Origin: an uncultured Myxococcales bacterium
Lineage (GTDB): Bacteria > Myxococcota_A > UBA9042 > CAIXZC01
DNA length: 64,000 nucleotides
NCBI GenBank assembly: GCA_903895725.1
Contig: CAITUV010000060.1
Span: forward strand, 115,284-179,283
Reading direction: 5' to 3'
The position numbers and the translations under genes were made by a program. Below are positions 43,804-51,915 of the stretch, piece by piece. The notes under the pieces are model-generated. The model searched no databases. It was not told where the DNA came from and saw nothing but the letters and a program-made list of their open reading frames with translations. Every line of letters begins with the position of its first letter. The first letter of the stretch is position 1.

Positions 43804-43825
43804 CTTGCAACCTCCCAGCGACAGG

Positions 43826-45883
43826 CTATCTTCCGACTTCAACCACCGCCTCGCCCGAATCCGGAACCGTCACAGCGACGGGCGGGAGCAGGTTGCCGGT
43901 GCTCGCGTCGAATGCCCACAGCTTCACCGCCTCGCCCGGAGCCCCGGCCACGCGAGCTCGAACCGCGTCGGGGAGCACCTCGGCCTCGACGATCCGCCGG
44001 TCTGCCATGGTGACATACCGGTCCGCGTCACCAATCAGCGCAAGCCCGTTGCTCTGGACAGGAGCCAGCACGACATACCGGAAGTCGTAGAGATGCTGGA
44101 GTGGCTCCAGGGCAAGAGTGCCCTCCACCAGCTCCGCCTGCTGCGTCCGCCAGTCGAACGCCACTGCGGGTCCGTTGAGGCCAAGGTCCTGAGCCAGGTC
44201 GATGCTCCAATCCGAAACCTCGTCCGGGAATACGAAGAGGTCGCCGATGTCCCGCCCGTCATACATCATCACGGCCCAGGCCCGGTCCTGCAAGGTGCGC
44301 TCCGGGCTCTCCCGCTCGAGCAGATAGGCCGCCACGTAGACCGTGGTTCCGAGCCCGGGAGTCACCGACTCGGTAGACGTCGTGTACGGCCTGTCGTGCG
44401 GCAGGAACATGGCATCGAGCGGAGTTGCCGGTCGATCCGGCTTGAGGAGCAGCCCATCCTCCCGGCATGTCCGCATCACGATGTCACGCTTCACCTGGCC
44501 CAGTCCGTCGCCAATGCCCACCATCCCCGCGCTGAGGGCGCTGATCAATGCCTCGGCCTCTCCGTGCTTCTCCGAGGACTGGAAGTTGTCCTTGAACGGC
44601 AGCAGGCCGAGTGCGGACGCCACCATGTTGACCGTGTGGAATTGAGGCCAGTAGCTCTCCTTGGATACATCGAGGCGGTAATCCGTGGACGTTCGCGTCG
44701 TGGTGACGGACTTGCGGTCCACCGAATCGAGCAGGTGCGCCGCACCGGGCATGCAGAGCTGGAGGGTAAGCCCCTGCCCTGCCGCTGCGTCGTCGAGCTG
44801 CTGCATCCAGGTGTCCGCGTGGGATACGTGATTCCTGAGGTACTCGAGCCCCAGGACCTGGTTGATCAGCCAATCCTGCTCGTAGGTTTCCACCCCCCAG
44901 GACTTCGCATCCGACATGAACTTCTCGAACACCCCCCCGGTCGTGGGCAGCGACATGGATTCCTCGACTACGAACGGGAACTCGTCCTGGTAGCCGTTCG
45001 CCACGGCGAACCACCGGTTGTGAGCCACCAGCGGCAAACCCAGCTTGTTGTGAAATGCCGTCAATCCCGACGGGAACTTGGCGGGCTGCGGTTCCCAGAG
45101 GACGAGGCCGGCCGGCGGCCAAAGCCCGGCTTCTCCGTCCTTGAAGTACCACCAGGAATCGAGCTGGAAATAGCCGTAGGGAATCTCCAGCGCATCCGCT
45201 TCCAGCTTCACGGCCAGCAGCGTGTCTTCCTCGTTCATCCCCGGCTCGGTCTTGTAGTAGTAGTAGGCCCCGTTGTCGGTCCAGTAGCCGATGCGGGACA
45301 GCCCGGCATCCGCGTATCGGTCCACTGCGGTCTTGCCGCGATCGGCCATCAGCAGTCGACCCCACTCGCGCACGGTGGCATTGACTCCGTGACCCTGTAC
45401 GGCAATGAACCGATGCGAAAAACCCGCCGGCAGCTCCTCGACCTCACCGCCAAGCCCGTAGCGGATCCCATCGTCCGTCGGCTCCACGTAGCTGACGAAG
45501 AAGTGCTCCATGGGAGAGAAGACAATCGTGTCGAAGTTGTCCGCAACGAGAATCACCGGACCGTTGGATGGAATGGAGTCCCGGCACGGCGGGAGAAACG
45601 GCGTCAACATGAAATTCAGGACGTGCCGATACCGGACGTCGACCGGGTAGAGGCCGTACTCGAGGGCAGGCACGTCGAACCTGCCCGAAGCAACGACGGT
45701 TGCAGCCCCGTCGGCCACAAACGTCAGCACCTCCGAGCTGAACGGAGGGGGAACGACGTCCTCAACCGACTCTTCCGGTCCCCCCGAATCCGGGGTCGAC
45801 CGGGACGTGTCGGGTGCGGCATCGTTCCGGCCCGGCCCGCAGCCGATCGACAGGAGAAGCGCCACCATCCCCCAGGTTCTCAT
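43826..45883 (-). CDS. Lipoprotein with a glycosidase-like TIM-barrel region
   Basis: 685 residues. The lipobox is LLSIGC near residue 15, followed by an acidic Ser/Pro linker. Residues about 190-520 look like a glycosidase barrel: RIGYWTDNGAYYYYKTEP, IPYGYFQLDSWWYFKDGE, VETYEQDWLINQ and MVGIGDGLGQVK. Acidic residues at strand ends (Asp in QLDSWW, Asp in EQDWL, Asp in GIGDGLG) recall clan-D/GH31-type enzymes, with EQDWL as a candidate nucleophile. This is inferred from pattern only; I do not recognise a named family. Beta domains flank the barrel. ATG 45883 lies 13 bases after the omptin-like gene. Confidence 0.7.
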   Translation of the reverse strand: MRTWGMVALLLSIGCGPGRNDAAPDTSRSTPDSGGPEESVEDVVPPPFSSEVLTFVADGAATVVASGRFDVPALEYGLYPVDVRYRHVLNFMLTPFLPPCRDSIPSNGPVILVADNFDTIVFSPMEHFFVSYVEPTDDGIRYGLGGEVEELPAGFSHRFIAVQGHGVNATVREWGRLLMADRGKTAVDRYADAGLSRIGYWTDNGAYYYYKTEPGMNEEDTLLAVKLEADALEIPYGYFQLDSWWYFKDGEAGLWPPAGLVLWEPQPAKFPSGLTAFHNKLGLPLVAHNRWFAVANGYQDEFPFVVEESMSLPTTGGVFEKFMSDAKSWGVETYEQDWLINQVLGLEYLRNHVSHADTWMQQLDDAAAGQGLTLQLCMPGAAHLLDSVDRKSVTTTRTSTDYRLDVSKESYWPQFHTVNMVASALGLLPFKDNFQSSEKHGEAEALISALSAGMVGIGDGLGQVKRDIVMRTCREDGLLLKPDRPATPLDAMFLPHDRPYTTSTESVTPGLGTTVYVAAYLLERESPERTLQDRAWAVMMYDGRDIGDLFVFPDEVSDWSIDLAQDLGLNGPAVAFDWRTQQAELVEGTLALEPLQHLYDFRYVVLAPVQSNGLALIGDADRYVTMADRRIVEAEVLPDAVRARVAGAPGEAVKLWAFDASTGNLLPPVAVTVPDSGEAVVEVGR

Positions 45884-45896
45884 GTGTCCCTGCCCC

Positions 45897-46934
45897 CTAG
45901 AACAGGATCGCCAAAAAAGCGTCGCCGCCGATGCGGAGGACCTGGGCAAAGTAGTCGCTGTCCGGGATCTCGGTGCCCGTCTGGTCCCCTGGAACCCCCG
46001 GATCGTCGTCATAATATTCCTGCTTCAGCGTGCCTGCCAGCGTCCGGGCGTACTGCGCTTCGAGCTCCACGCCGATCGAGACGGCGGGTACCTTTCCCTT
46101 GCTGCGCTCCTTTTCGAAGACCCATTGCGGGCGGATGCCGACCAGAGCGCCGAGACCCCATGCCAGGCCGCTCATCCGCTTGCCACGCAGGACATGGTCG
46201 TCGGTCTCGATGGCCACGAAACCGGTCCCGACGCCACGCACATCGCAGCGGAACCGTTTGCCGGCCCGGAATCGGTAGAGCAACCCTGCGTACGGGTACA
46301 GATGGTGTCCGTCGAAGTCCGCTGCCTGGACATGCGGGTCGAGACTGACCTGTGCCTCCTTGCCGACGTCCTCGAGCTGCCAGCCGTCTTCCACGCCCCA
46401 GGCCTCCAGGTACACCAGCTCGTGACGGTACCCGAAGAGGAAATCCCATGCGCCGCCGGAAGGGATCGCTCCTACGGGGTGGCGGGAAAGATAGAACCCC
46501 GCATCGCCGACGAAGCGGCCCCCGTCGACCCTGGATTCGGTGTAGCTGAACTTGGTCCGCGTGAGGTCTAAGCCTTTGGCCGTGACCCAATCCTCATCGA
46601 TCATCCTCCCGAGCGGGCTGCCGACCAGGATGCGTCCGCGGATCCACCCGCCCCAATGACCGGAGGACCGCGGGGCCTGCCACGAAACGTCGAATCCGAG
46701 GTCGGCCCCGGACATGGGCCACTCCAGGGCGCTCTCGGCCACCACGTCTCCGGGAATTCCCTCCACCTCCTGAGAGGCCAGCAGCCCGTAGGTGGAGGTC
46801 CCCCACCCCGCCCCGGCTGTCGCCCCGACGGACACGACGGAGCGGCCCGCGTCATCCTCCTTCGAGCGAGGGTGCGGCGGCTCGGCCGCCAGACTGCCCG
46901 CCACCAGCGCTGCCAGCATCACCCAGTTTCCCAT
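45897..46934 (-). CDS. Omptin-like outer-membrane protease
   Basis: 345 residues with a signal peptide (MLAALVAGSLAAEP). The pattern follows omptins (OmpT/Pla/IcsP): early strands VVSVGATAGAGWGTSTYG and SALEWPMSGADLGFDVSW, then GRMIDEDW, whose Asp113-x-Asp115 aligns with OmpT Asp83/Asp85. IETDDHVLRG follows, whose Asp245-x-His247 aligns with the OmpT Asp210/His212 dyad. The last residue is Phe (FLAILF), as in barrels. Length is close to OmpT (317). Known: omptins are mostly described in Gammaproteobacteria and cleave near basic residues at the cell surface; activation needs LPS. Similarity is remote but all four key residues are placed correctly. It heads a three-gene operon with two lipoproteins. 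Confidence 0.65.
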   Translation of the reverse strand: MGNWVMLAALVAGSLAAEPPHPRSKEDDAGRSVVSVGATAGAGWGTSTYGLLASQEVEGIPGDVVAESALEWPMSGADLGFDVSWQAPRSSGHWGGWIRGRILVGSPLGRMIDEDWVTAKGLDLTRTKFSYTESRVDGGRFVGDAGFYLSRHPVGAIPSGGAWDFLFGYRHELVYLEAWGVEDGWQLEDVGKEAQVSLDPHVQAADFDGHHLYPYAGLLYRFRAGKRFRCDVRGVGTGFVAIETDDHVLRGKRMSGLAWGLGALVGIRPQWVFEKERSKGKVPAVSIGVELEAQYARTLAGTLKQEYYDDDPGVPGDQTGTEIPDSDYFAQVLRIGGDAFLAILF

Positions 46935-47016
46935 CTCGCTGCGCTCCTGCGGCCAGGGTCCACTTGCGACCGGCCATCGATTGCCGTCCGACTCCAGTCG
47001 AGCTTGTGTCCGGACC

Positions 47017-47043
47017 CATCCTGTCATGGCACGAGACAGGATG
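47017..47043. promoter_or_regulatory. Perfect 9-bp inverted repeat CATCCTGTC-N9-GACAGGATG
   Basis: It lies in the divergent region between the omptin-like gene (minus) and the lipoprotein gene at 47157 (plus). Arms are 47017-47025 and 47035-47043. Size and position suit a dimeric transcription-factor operator acting on one or both operons. Confidence 0.55.
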
Positions 47044-47087
47044 CAACTGCTCCCGACAAGGCAGTTCCGCCCCGCCCCGTCGCACAA

Positions 47088-47116
47088 TTGAATTCGCCCG
47101 AGCGGTCTGCTAGTAT
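47088..47116 (+). promoter_or_regulatory. Putative promoter, TTGAAT-N17-TAGTAT
   Basis: The -35 box is at 47088-47093 and the -10 box at 47111-47116, about 40 bases before the ATG at 47157. The 9-bp dyad lies 45 bases upstream of the -35 box. Confidence 0.55.
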
Positions 47117-47156
47117 TCTGGCGGTCGTTGTCGCGTTTCGAAGAGGAGACGCTCTG

Positions 47157-48329
47157 ATGAACTGCAGATGCAGAGCAATTCTGGTCCTATCGCTCCTGTG
47201 TGGAGTCTCCGGCTGCGGAGTCCAGGCGGAGCTCCCCGACCTGACGTTTCAGCCGGGCGCTCCGCCGGGCAAGGACGCACAGGACAAACCGGATTCGCGC
47301 TCCGATGACCAGGTCGCGCCGCCGGATTCCCAGGTCCCTGACGTTTCGTCCACCGACGTCGTCGGTTCCGACACACAGCCTCGGGGCGTGTCCTGTCCGG
47401 AGACCATGTTCTGCGCCATCTCCTCGGGCTGCTTCGAGCTTGGGACGACGTGCTGGAACGGTTGTGCGGACGGAGACGGATGGAACAGCGGCCCCACGGC
47501 CAAGCTGAAGGTCTGTCTCGAGAAGTGCACGACGGGCATCTCTCCGGAAGACCTCGACAAGTGCCTGCAGGGCGGTTGCAGGGACGAGATGCTCGACTGC
47601 TTCAACGAGACCCCCGGCGACCGGACCTGTGCAGACGTCCTGCTGTGCGGAACCGAGCTTGCCTGCGACAAGCCGGGCATGACCCCGGCCGAGTCGTACA
47701 ACTGCTTTGTCGAATGCTTCGGCGGACTGCGTGAAGGAGAGCTGGTCGAGGTCAACGAGGTCCTCGAGAAGTGCTTCGTCAACGGCCAGGGGGAGATGTC
47801 CCCGACCGTCGACTGCATGGCCGCCATGTTCGAGTGCTATGGCGGCAGCGGCGACAAGTCGTGCGACGCGGCCTCCAACTGCATGGAGAAGTGCTACCAG
47901 GACGTCGTCTGTCCCCCGGAGCCCCTCGAGTGCCCGGAGCGGGACAACTGCACGGTCGGCTGTGCGCACGGCATGAGCGAGGATGCTGCCGTGATGCTCT
48001 TCAATGCCAGCCTCTGCTCGTTCGACAACCAGTCCAACCCGTTCCAGTGCCTGCACGACGACGTCGCCTGCCACCTCGGGTACATCAAGGGACAGGCCGG
48101 TTGCGCCGCAGTGATGGGAAGCCTGCGTGAGCTGTACCTCCTCCCCTGCTTCCCGCCGGACGTGGTCCCGGTTGCCCAGATGACCAAGGTGCTTGACAAG
48201 ATCAAGAAGGAGCACGCGGACGGCCTCATGGACGTGCTCGATTGCCTGGCGGACAAGTACCCCAAGTACCCCGGCTGCGGGATGATCCCCGATCCCGAAT
48301 GGAACAAGTGCGTCGACAAGTGCCCGTAA
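47157..48329 (+). CDS. Cysteine-rich helical lipoprotein of unknown function
   Basis: 390 residues. The lipobox is CGVSGC near residue 20, then a Pro/Asp-rich linker (24-75). The rest holds about 35 Cys residues mostly spaced C-x3-C (CWNGC, CLEKC, CFVEC, CMEKC, CVDKC), typical of small disulfide-linked helical hairpins repeated in tandem. It differs from the MopE-type repeat. I know no function; a surface or spacer role is likely. ATG 47157 follows GAAGAGGAG. It is cotranscribed with the gene at 48344 (14 bases apart). Confidence 0.8.
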   Translation: MNCRCRAILVLSLLCGVSGCGVQAELPDLTFQPGAPPGKDAQDKPDSRSDDQVAPPDSQVPDVSSTDVVGSDTQPRGVSCPETMFCAISSGCFELGTTCWNGCADGDGWNSGPTAKLKVCLEKCTTGISPEDLDKCLQGGCRDEMLDCFNETPGDRTCADVLLCGTELACDKPGMTPAESYNCFVECFGGLREGELVEVNEVLEKCFVNGQGEMSPTVDCMAAMFECYGGSGDKSCDAASNCMEKCYQDVVCPPEPLECPERDNCTVGCAHGMSEDAAVMLFNASLCSFDNQSNPFQCLHDDVACHLGYIKGQAGCAAVMGSLRELYLLPCFPPDVVPVAQMTKVLDKIKKEHADGLMDVLDCLADKYPKYPGCGMIPDPEWNKCVDKCP

Positions 48330-48343
48330 GGAGGTTTGCCCCC

Positions 48344-48838
48344 ATGAGACTGCCCGTGTCTATTCCTGTGCTCTGCCTTGCCCTTCTGACCCTGGCTCCG
48401 ACCGCCTCGTCGCTGCCCCCGTCCGCGGACCAGACGGTGCGCAACTTCCCAGTCCGAGAGCCGGATGAGGATTCCCCCCTCTTCGTGGTCTGGCAGCTCC
48501 TCAAGGTCGGCGTCGACGCCGAGTCGCTCGGCTCCATCGCCGACTATCGCAAGCTCTGTCTGCCCGACCGGAAGAAGGATGCCAGACAGACAGGGGAGCT
48601 CGAGGAGAAGGAGTTCGAGAACCTCAAGTCGCAGGCCGGCTCCTTCCTCGTCCACGACCTTCACGGCTTCAAGATGTACGTTACCGAGATGACACCTGGG
48701 CTGGCGTTCATCAAGAAGGACACGAAGAAGGTCTACATCACCCTCAAGAACCAGATCGAGACCGAGGAGCGGCCCGGCCTCTTCATCCTGGAGAGGGATG
48801 GGAAGTCGGGCTGGAAGCTGAGAAGCCTGAGTTTGTAG
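48344..48838 (+). CDS. Small secreted protein of unknown function
   Basis: 164 residues. A signal peptide (VSIPVLCLALLTLAPTASS) is followed by an alpha/beta domain with many Lys/Glu pairs (EEKEFENLKS, FIKKDTKKVYITLKN) that ends in WKLRSLSL. There are no Cys residues in the mature part, unlike its operon partner. The fold may be cystatin- or NTF2-like (beta-rich C-terminal half), but this is a guess. AAGGAGG lies upstream of ATG 48344. It is convergent with apbE; a small GGGCC-TTT-GGCCC hairpin lies between them near 48928-48942. Confidence 0.7.
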   Translation: MRLPVSIPVLCLALLTLAPTASSLPPSADQTVRNFPVREPDEDSPLFVVWQLLKVGVDAESLGSIADYRKLCLPDRKKDARQTGELEEKEFENLKSQAGSFLVHDLHGFKMYVTEMTPGLAFIKKDTKKVYITLKNQIETEERPGLFILERDGKSGWKLRSLSL

Positions 48839-48953
48839 GCGGGCGGAGGAAGGCGACTACGATTGCGATTGCGATGCCGATGCCGAGTTGATTGGGGGGA
48901 GGAGGAGGTTGCACACGCCGATGCGGTGAGGGCCTTTGGCCCACGGCCCACGG

Positions 48954-49967
48954 CTACTCTTCTACTCTCACCTTGCCTTGCAGCCCGGGAGAGAACCACC
49001 ACTCGAGGGAATCGCCGACTTTCCACACCAGGACTCCCTCGACGCCCGGCAGGCTCCGGATCAGCGCTTGGCCGCGCTCGTTGCCCTGAACCATCACAGC
49101 CGTGGCAAGACCGTCTGCCGTAGTGGCCTCCTGGGCCACGATGGTGACGCTCAGCAGCTCGCCCACCGGGTAACCTGTCCGAGGGTCCACGATGTGGCAG
49201 ACCTTTCGGTCCCCCACCATCTCGAACCGCTCGTAGCAACCCGAGGTCACTACCGCCCCAGAATCGAGCGTCATCACGGCAAAACGGGAGTCGGGGCGCT
49301 CCGGGTGCTTGATGCCGACCTTGAACGGCTCCTCCCCCACCGAATTGAACAGCACCAGGTCGCCTCCCGCATCGACGATACCGCGCTGGATGCCCTGCTT
49401 CTTGAGCCGCTGAGCAGCCATGTCCACAATGTATCCCTTGGCGATGCCCCCGAAGTCGACGGACATGTTCTTCTGCTTGAGGGTGACCACGTCGGACGGC
49501 GACACCTGGATCTGCCGGTAGTCCACCAGCTCCATGCGCTGGCGAACCTCCTCCTCCGTCGGCCATCGCTTCTCACGGGCCGCGTATCGCCACAAGTCGA
49601 GCAGCGGCCCCACGGAGACGTCGAAGGCTCCCTCCGAGTCCGCCGAAATCTTCAGCGCAGCCCGGACCACCCGGCCCAGCTCCGGCGACGCCTGGATCGT
49701 TCCGTCCCGGTTGAGCCGTGATACCTCCGACTCGGCCCGGTGTGCCGAGAAAATCTGCTCGAGACGCTCGGTCTCCGCCTCGATGGCATTCACCGTCTCC
49801 TCGAACAGGGCTTCGGGCACGTTGTACGCCTTGACCGTGAAAGGAATTCCGCCCATGGGGTAGAACGTCTTTGCGGCCATTTCCTTGCGAGCGCAACCGC
49901 CGGCAATCACGACAAGGGCTGCAAGAGCCCAGAGCATCTCTCTTCTCACTTCACCACCGCTTCCCAT
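48954..49967 (-). CDS. apbE: FAD:protein FMN transferase ApbE
   Basis: 337 residues. Probable lipoprotein (VVIAGGC near residue 25). ApbE motifs: FYPMGGIPFTV, SEGAFDVSVGPL, VDFGGIAKGYIVD, GIVDAGGDL and HIVDPRTGYPV, then ATTADGLATAVMV with the metal-binding Thr/Asp near the C-terminus. It attaches FMN to a Thr of target proteins in the periplasm. The targets are almost certainly RnfG and RnfD, encoded just upstream in the same operon. Start: ATG 49967 gives basic residues before the hydrophobic stretch; GTG 49949 or ATG 49937 are alternatives. Confidence 0.93.
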   Translation of the reverse strand: MGSGGEVRREMLWALAALVVIAGGCARKEMAAKTFYPMGGIPFTVKAYNVPEALFEETVNAIEAETERLEQIFSAHRAESEVSRLNRDGTIQASPELGRVVRAALKISADSEGAFDVSVGPLLDLWRYAAREKRWPTEEEVRQRMELVDYRQIQVSPSDVVTLKQKNMSVDFGGIAKGYIVDMAAQRLKKQGIQRGIVDAGGDLVLFNSVGEEPFKVGIKHPERPDSRFAVMTLDSGAVVTSGCYERFEMVGDRKVCHIVDPRTGYPVGELLSVTIVAQEATTADGLATAVMVQGNERGQALIRSLPGVEGVLVWKVGDSLEWWFSPGLQGKVRVEE

Positions 49968-50007
49968 TCGTCGATTTCAACGCCCAGAGTCGAGCGGACC
50001 TTGATGA

Positions 50008-50586
50008 CTATAACCCGGCAAAGCCCATGAACGCCAGAGCCAGAATGCCTGCCGTGATGAGGCCGATGGGGGCCCCCTGCATCACCTTCGGGATGTGTCG
50101 GACGGCAAGCTGCTCCCGGATCCCGGCAAAGATGCTGAGAGCCAGACCGAAGCCCACCGCAATCCCGACCGTGAACGCCAGTGACTGGACGAAGTCGAGC
50201 CCCTCCGTGATATTGAGGAGCGCCACGCCGAGCACCGCACAGTTGGTCGTGATCAGGGGCAGGAAGATGCCGAGCGCGTTGTAGAGGCCGCGGGCGGTCT
50301 TCTTCATCACGATCTCCACCACCTGGACCAGGGCCGCAATCACCAGGATGAAGGAAATGGTCTGCATGTACTCCATCTGAAGCGGGACGAGGAGCAGATG
50401 GTAGACCGGGTACGTGATTGCGGTACACAGCGTCATCACGAACACCACGGCAGCAGACATCCCGAACGCGGTCGACAGGGACTTGGAGACCCCCAGGTAC
50501 GGGCACGTGCCGAGAAACCGTGCGAAGATCACGTTTTGCGTGAGGATCGATGCGATCAGGATGGAGACGATGCTCAGCTCACCCAT
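50008..50586 (-). CDS. rnfA: Rnf electron transport complex subunit A
   Basis: 192 residues, six membrane helices: an RnfA/NqrE-type protein (QNVIFARFLGTCPYLGVSKS near 17-36 and TTNCAVLGVALLN). The conserved Cys residues in GTCPYLG and TTNCAV belong to the intramembrane FeS site shared with RnfE. It overlaps rnfE by 8 bases. The complex couples ferredoxin:NAD+ electron transfer to Na+ or H+ translocation. Confidence 0.96.
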   Translation of the reverse strand: MGELSIVSILIASILTQNVIFARFLGTCPYLGVSKSLSTAFGMSAAVVFVMTLCTAITYPVYHLLLVPLQMEYMQTISFILVIAALVQVVEIVMKKTARGLYNALGIFLPLITTNCAVLGVALLNITEGLDFVQSLAFTVGIAVGFGLALSIFAGIREQLAVRHIPKVMQGAPIGLITAGILALAFMGFAGL

Positions 50587-51178
50587 TGGCCTTCCTCCTC
50601 TCCTCGACGTGATTCATCGCGCCAATGAGAAATCCCAGCGTGATGAAGGCCCCGGGCGGCAGAGCGAACACGAGGATCTGGTACCCCTCGGGCGTGACGG
50701 GCAGCCCGAACCAGGTTCCGTTCCCGAGCACCTCGCGAATCGTGGCGAGGCACAGCAGCCCCACGGTGAACCCGAGCCCCATGCCGACACCGTCGAGGAA
50801 CGAATCCCACACTCCCCGCTTGGAGGCGAACGCCTCCGCTCGCCCCAGAATGATGCAGTTGACCACGATGAGCGGGATGAAGATGCCCAGCGCCTTGTGG
50901 ATGTCGTGGAAGAACGCGTTGAGGCAGAGATCCACGATGGTCACGAAGGTCGCGATCAGCACGATGAAGCAGGGCAGCCGCATCCGGTCCGGGATTACGT
51001 TGCGCAGAGCCGAGACGGCAACGTTGGAGGCCACCAGCACGAACATGGCTGAGGCTCCCATGCCGACGGCGGAGTCACACGCAGTCGTCGTCGCCAATGT
51101 CGGGCACATGCCCAACAGCAGGCGGAACGTGGGATTCTCCTTCCAAAGCCCCTTGGTGACTTCGGCAATTCCGCTCAT
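50579..51178 (-). CDS. rnfE: Rnf electron transport complex subunit E
   Basis: 199 residues, six membrane helices. NPTFRLLLGMCPTLATTTA and VVNCIILGRAEAFA are the RnfE/NqrD signatures, with the two Cys of the intramembrane cluster. It has the same fold as RnfA in inverted topology. Its ATG overlaps the rnfG stop (ATGA). Confidence 0.96.
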   Translation of the reverse strand: MSGIAEVTKGLWKENPTFRLLLGMCPTLATTTACDSAVGMGASAMFVLVASNVAVSALRNVIPDRMRLPCFIVLIATFVTIVDLCLNAFFHDIHKALGIFIPLIVVNCIILGRAEAFASKRGVWDSFLDGVGMGLGFTVGLLCLATIREVLGNGTWFGLPVTPEGYQILVFALPPGAFITLGFLIGAMNHVEERRKANG

Positions 51179-51915
51179 TGCGCACCTCCATCGGCAGACG
51201 GTCCGGGAGCAGCGGCGAGCTTCTCCCGAATCGCCCCGAGGTTCTCCTTGACCCACCGGGAGGATTCACCGACTGCCTTGGTGACCGCTCTCGACGAGAT
51301 GGTCGCCGCCGTGATGGCCATGACCTCCCCTTCCGTTGCCTCGGTCCCCTTCTTGACCGTGAACGAGAAGTCCTTGAGCACCCGATTCCGGAAGTTCAGG
51401 CCGAACACCTTCTTGCGGTCGATGCCCCATTCCTCCGGAGGCTTGTCCTGGGCCGTAGCAATCAGGCTGCCCAGCCCCGGAGTCTCCGAATGAGACAGCA
51501 CGTAGATGCGAGTGAGAACCAGCGTCTCCTCGTTCTCCAGACCGGCAAAACCGGCGAGCACCTCGATCCGGCCACCGTATCCTTCCGTGTTGCTGTTCCT
51601 CACGGCGACGGCGCAGAGACGTCCGTCCTCGAAGTAGGCCGGGTAGACGTCGAAACAACCGGGCTTCCCGCCGGCCGTGGCAGGGGCCTTCTTCCGGTAG
51701 TCGGGACACTCGGTCGCTCCAGCCCGCTCCTCGTCCAGCCTCACCTTGCAGCCTGCGGGTACCACTCTCTCGACGGCCGCTGCCGTCTCCTGGAGGCGGG
51801 CCGCCTTGATGGCCCCTTCGGTCTGCCCTTTGACAAAGGCCAGACCGGCCGCGCAGACAGCGCCGATGACTACGACCACCGATATCGCCTTCGCATCGCC
51901 GGCAAACCCGCTCAT
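51175..51915 (-). CDS. rnfG: Rnf electron transport complex subunit G, FMN-binding
   Basis: 246 residues. One N-terminal membrane helix (AISVVVVIGAVCAAGLAFV) is followed by a periplasmic FMN-binding domain. The flavinylation motif ITAATISS places the FMN on Thr205, in the position of the SGAT-x-S motif. HSETPGLGS is another conserved RnfG element. It is a substrate of ApbE. Its ATG overlaps the rnfD stop. Confidence 0.95.
   Translation of the reverse strand: MSGFAGDAKAISVVVVIGAVCAAGLAFVKGQTEGAIKAARLQETAAAVERVVPAGCKVRLDEERAGATECPDYRKKAPATAGGKPGCFDVYPAYFEDGRLCAVAVRNSNTEGYGGRIEVLAGFAGLENEETLVLTRIYVLSHSETPGLGSLIATAQDKPPEEWGIDRKKVFGLNFRNRVLKDFSFTVKKGTEATEGEVMAITAATISSRAVTKAVGESSRWVKENLGAIREKLAAAPGPSADGGAQ

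Noticed and set aside
46656..47156. Upstream extension of the lipoprotein gene at 47157
   Set aside because: The frame is open, but it overlaps the omptin-like gene in antisense and would bury the lipoprotein signal; promoter and ribosome site support ATG 47157.
48839..48953. CGATTG/CGATGC short repeats as a possible mobile-element end or small RNA
   Set aside because: The stretch is only about 30 bases of simple sequence between convergent genes. No transposase, target duplication or promoter is seen.
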